Below, piece after piece: positions 12,818 through 14,690 of a DNA stretch of 14,690 nucleotides. Position 1 is the first letter of the stretch. Each line of letters begins with the position of its first letter. The translations under genes were made by a program, and so were the position numbers. The notes beneath the pieces were generated by a model. That model had not been told where the DNA came from. It did no database searches and saw only the letters and a program-made list of their open reading frames with translations. Source of the DNA: an uncultured beta proteobacterium (GTDB taxonomy: Bacteria > Pseudomonadota > Gammaproteobacteria > Burkholderiales > SG8-39); the NCBI GenBank assembly GCA_902826155.1, contig CADEDU010000127.1, positions 1 through 14,690 of the forward strand, given 5' to 3'.

Positions 12818-14409
12818 GGGCGCCCCGCAAGCGCGAAGGGCAGATCCAGTTGCGCTTGCGGGCGATTGCTCATCGATTTCCACTGCAGCGGCCGCCACTG
12901 GGTCTGAGCGGGCTTGGTCGCATCGATCAGCACCTGATACGGCGGATGCTGCGCGAACGCCTTCATCCGTGCCGGCAGGAGCGTCTTGGTCGCTTCGCGC
13001 AGACGCTCGTCGCCCGCGCCGGCGAGCGCGTTCAACGCTTCGCGCATTGCCATGTCGCTCAGCGTACGCGGCGTGATCAACCCGACCGTGGCGCCATCGC
13101 TCGCGAGCTGTTCGCCCGCGTGCGGAAACTTGCGCGCCAGGGTGTCGAGCGCAAGATCGACCAGACGCTTGTCGGGCGAGAAGTAGACGAAGCCATCGCG
13201 CGTGACAGCCGCAGGCGTGAACGTGGGTGCTGGGCGTTCTCTTGACTCTTTGTCTTTGCCGTCGCCCTCACCACTCGCCTTCGGCACCGCGATCGCCCAC
13301 TCGCTGATCGCCTTGACCAAGGTGTCGCCCTGCGCAGGATCGCTCACACGCGCCACAAACAGTGGCGCGTAGAGCGAGGCCTCGCGATACCAGCATGCCG
13401 CCGCGGTGCCGTCGATGGCAGCGAGCGTCGCCGCGGCCGAGGGCGGGTTCTGCGCACCGTTGACAACGCTTCGCACGGCATCAAGATCGAGCGGCAACGA
13501 GACGCACGCCGCCGCGTTGGCCGGCACGCCGCGCCACAGCTCGTTGTCGCCCATTCCCTGCTTCGGCAAGCGCGCCGGGTCGATCAGCATCGCACTCGAC
13601 CAATCGCTGCCGTTGAAATCGAAGCGCAACGCCTTCGCACTCGACACGAACGGGGTGTACCCGAGCGTGAGCGCGCGGGCGCCGAGCGCGAGGGTGTGGC
13701 CACCGCTCGCGGGCGCCGCATCGACAGCGAACGAGGCGGCGAGCGCGCCGTCGTCGGCGAGCCATTTGCCGATGATGGAATCGCCCTCGCCGGTCAGCTT
13801 GCCCTCCGCATCGAGCACCATGCCCGGATGCGACAGCACCACCGCGCGTTCGCCGCGCGCGATCACCAGCAGCGTGCGACGCGGATTGAGCTTAAGCGCG
13901 AACACCGAGGTACCGTCGCGCAGTTGCGCAGGTCGCGAGAGCTGGGTGTCCTTGAGCGCGACAGTCGCGGCCTCTTGCGCCACCTTGGCCAGCGTATTGC
14001 GGCGGACGACGATGGCGAAGTGCCGCAGCGCGCCCTTGCCATCACGCCAGAACGCCACGGTAGCGGGTTCATCCAACAGGCCGGTGACGAGCCGATCGCT
14101 CCAGTCGAGCTTGTATTCATAGGCAACGCGACGCAGCAGGCCACTCAAGCCCAGTCGGTCCTCATGCTGGTCGTAGTAGTAGACGAACTCTTCGGTGAGC
14201 ACGTCACGCACTAGCGGCACGCGCAGCAGATCGCGCGGCAGCTTGGCCAGACTGCTGGTGCGGATCAGCGCATCGGGATCGGTGAGATCGATCGCCAGCC
14301 GCGTGGCCGAGGGCTTCGACGGCGCCCATCCGAAGTGCCGATACAACCCGATCGCCATGATGATGGCGACACCCAACAACCCCACTACCAACCACTTACG
14401 ACGCGACAC
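12814..14409 (-). CDS. yfaA: DUF2138 inner-membrane-anchored protein YfaA
   Basis: This is the first gene of the operon, with 531 residues from the chosen GTG. A basic MSRRKW start is followed by one transmembrane segment (about 6-23, LVVGLLGVAIIMAIGLY), then a large domain that should face the periplasm. No catalytic motif is evident. The domain has regular beta strands, segments such as ALDLTD-like AIDLTDPDALIRTSSLAKLPRDLL near the membrane, and a charged Gly/Asp/Lys linker at about 377-394. The GTG at 14409 has AGGAG 8 nt upstream. The ATG at 14448 would add 13 residues with only a weak site; both are open. The gene ends in an ATGA overlap with yfaT. Position and family match DUF2138 of the E. 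coli yfa cluster. Its function is unknown; a membrane anchor or scaffold for the other products is an inference. Confidence 0.87.
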   Translation of the reverse strand: MSRRKWLVVGLLGVAIIMAIGLYRHFGWAPSKPSATRLAIDLTDPDALIRTSSLAKLPRDLLRVPLVRDVLTEEFVYYYDQHEDRLGLSGLLRRVAYEYKLDWSDRLVTGLLDEPATVAFWRDGKGALRHFAIVVRRNTLAKVAQEAATVALKDTQLSRPAQLRDGTSVFALKLNPRRTLLVIARGERAVVLSHPGMVLDAEGKLTGEGDSIIGKWLADDGALAASFAVDAAPASGGHTLALGARALTLGYTPFVSSAKALRFDFNGSDWSSAMLIDPARLPKQGMGDNELWRGVPANAAACVSLPLDLDAVRSVVNGAQNPPSAAATLAAIDGTAAACWYREASLYAPLFVARVSDPAQGDTLVKAISEWAIAVPKASGEGDGKDKESRERPAPTFTPAAVTRDGFVYFSPDKRLVDLALDTLARKFPHAGEQLASDGATVGLITPRTLSDMAMREALNALAGAGDERLREATKTLLPARMKAFAQHPPYQVLIDATKPAQTQWRPLQWKSMSNRPQAQLDLPFALAGRP

Positions 14410-14417
14410 GCGACGAT

Positions 14418-14422
14418 CTCCT
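14418..14422 (-). promoter_or_regulatory. Ribosome binding site deciding the YfaA start
   Basis: AGGAG on the minus strand sits 8 nt before GTG 14409, the best-placed ribosome site in this stretch. The ATG at 14448 has only TAGGCG-like complementarity. This favours the GTG start, although it is the rarer codon. Confidence 0.55.
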
Positions 14423-14448
14423 GCGCTCGACGAAACGCGGGCGATCAT

Positions 14449-14690
14449 AACGGCGCCTATCGCGCAAAAAATGCGTCTAGGCCATCAAAGTGGCAAAGAT
14501 CTCGCGATTGCCATACGGCGGCAGCGGATTGCCAGAATCGGGGGCGGAATGGTGCCTTGCTCGGAGGACACTGGATGCGATCGAACGACGGGGCGCGGCA
14601 GGTCAGTCGGTCGGTAGCTTCCGAAGCGCGCCGCACGCGCGGTTACCCATCGTGCACAAACAAAGATTGATCGCGCGCGTTAGCCCGCCG
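14449..14690 (-). promoter_or_regulatory. Upstream region of the six-gene yfa operon, probable promoter
   Basis: These 242 bases lie before the first gene of the operon and hold no open frame I can support. The most plausible promoter on the minus strand is TTGCCA (14496-14491) followed after 17 nt by the poor -10 CATTTT (14473-14468). The -35 has one mismatch to consensus and the -10 has three, so this is weak. A small CGCA/TGCG hairpin surrounds the A-tract at 14463-14475. No known operator motif is seen. Confidence 0.3.

Overview
The window is high-GC bacterial DNA with dense coding. It most likely comes from a betaproteobacterium, probably of the Burkholderiales. The reason is the set of a Bug-type (tripartite tricarboxylate) solute receptor, a family III CoA-transferase and a 3-hydroxyisobutyrate-dehydrogenase-like enzyme, which is typical of that group. 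This placement is an inference from gene content; there is no rRNA or other marker gene to settle it.

Left part (1-3294): a small catabolic block. On the minus strand a CaiB/BaiF CoA-transferase is followed after 44 nt by a Bug periplasmic solute-binding protein that runs off the left edge. Divergently, on the plus strand, lies an NAD(P)-dependent beta-hydroxyacid dehydrogenase. Together they suggest uptake, CoA activation and oxidation of a small carboxylic acid whose identity is not visible.

Middle (3295-4084): about 790 bases without a credible gene. The stretch holds two long imperfect inverted repeats. The larger (3788-4035) has 33-nt arms matching at 30 positions, with further stems nested inside. 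It lies between two convergent transcription units.

Right part (4085-14448): one minus-strand operon of six envelope genes in the order DUF2138 (yfaA), DUF1175 (yfaT), bacterial alpha-2-macroglobulin (yfaS), DUF2300 (yfaQ), DUF2135 (yfaP) and a second, diverged DUF2135 copy. The junctions are very tight: a 4-nt ATGA overlap, gaps of 2 and 1 nt, a possible ATGA overlap and a gap of 13 nt. All products carry signal peptides or an N-terminal membrane anchor, so the system should work in the periplasm or at the inner membrane. It corresponds to the E. coli yfaA-T-S-Q-P set and probably to the Pseudomonas aeruginosa mag operon.

The most notable observations are inside this operon. The DUF1175 protein has the Cys/His/His arrangement of NlpC/P60 cysteine peptidases and a Tat-like signal. 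The DUF2300 protein reads as a fusion of an SxxK penicillin-binding-protein-like module, a SpoIID-like module and a C-terminal HExxH metallopeptidase-like motif. The macroglobulin keeps a CxEQ thioester motif and an arginine-rich bait-like segment. This suggests a protease-trapping system coupled to peptidoglycan-acting enzymes. The remaining 240 bases at the right edge hold no gene that I can support.
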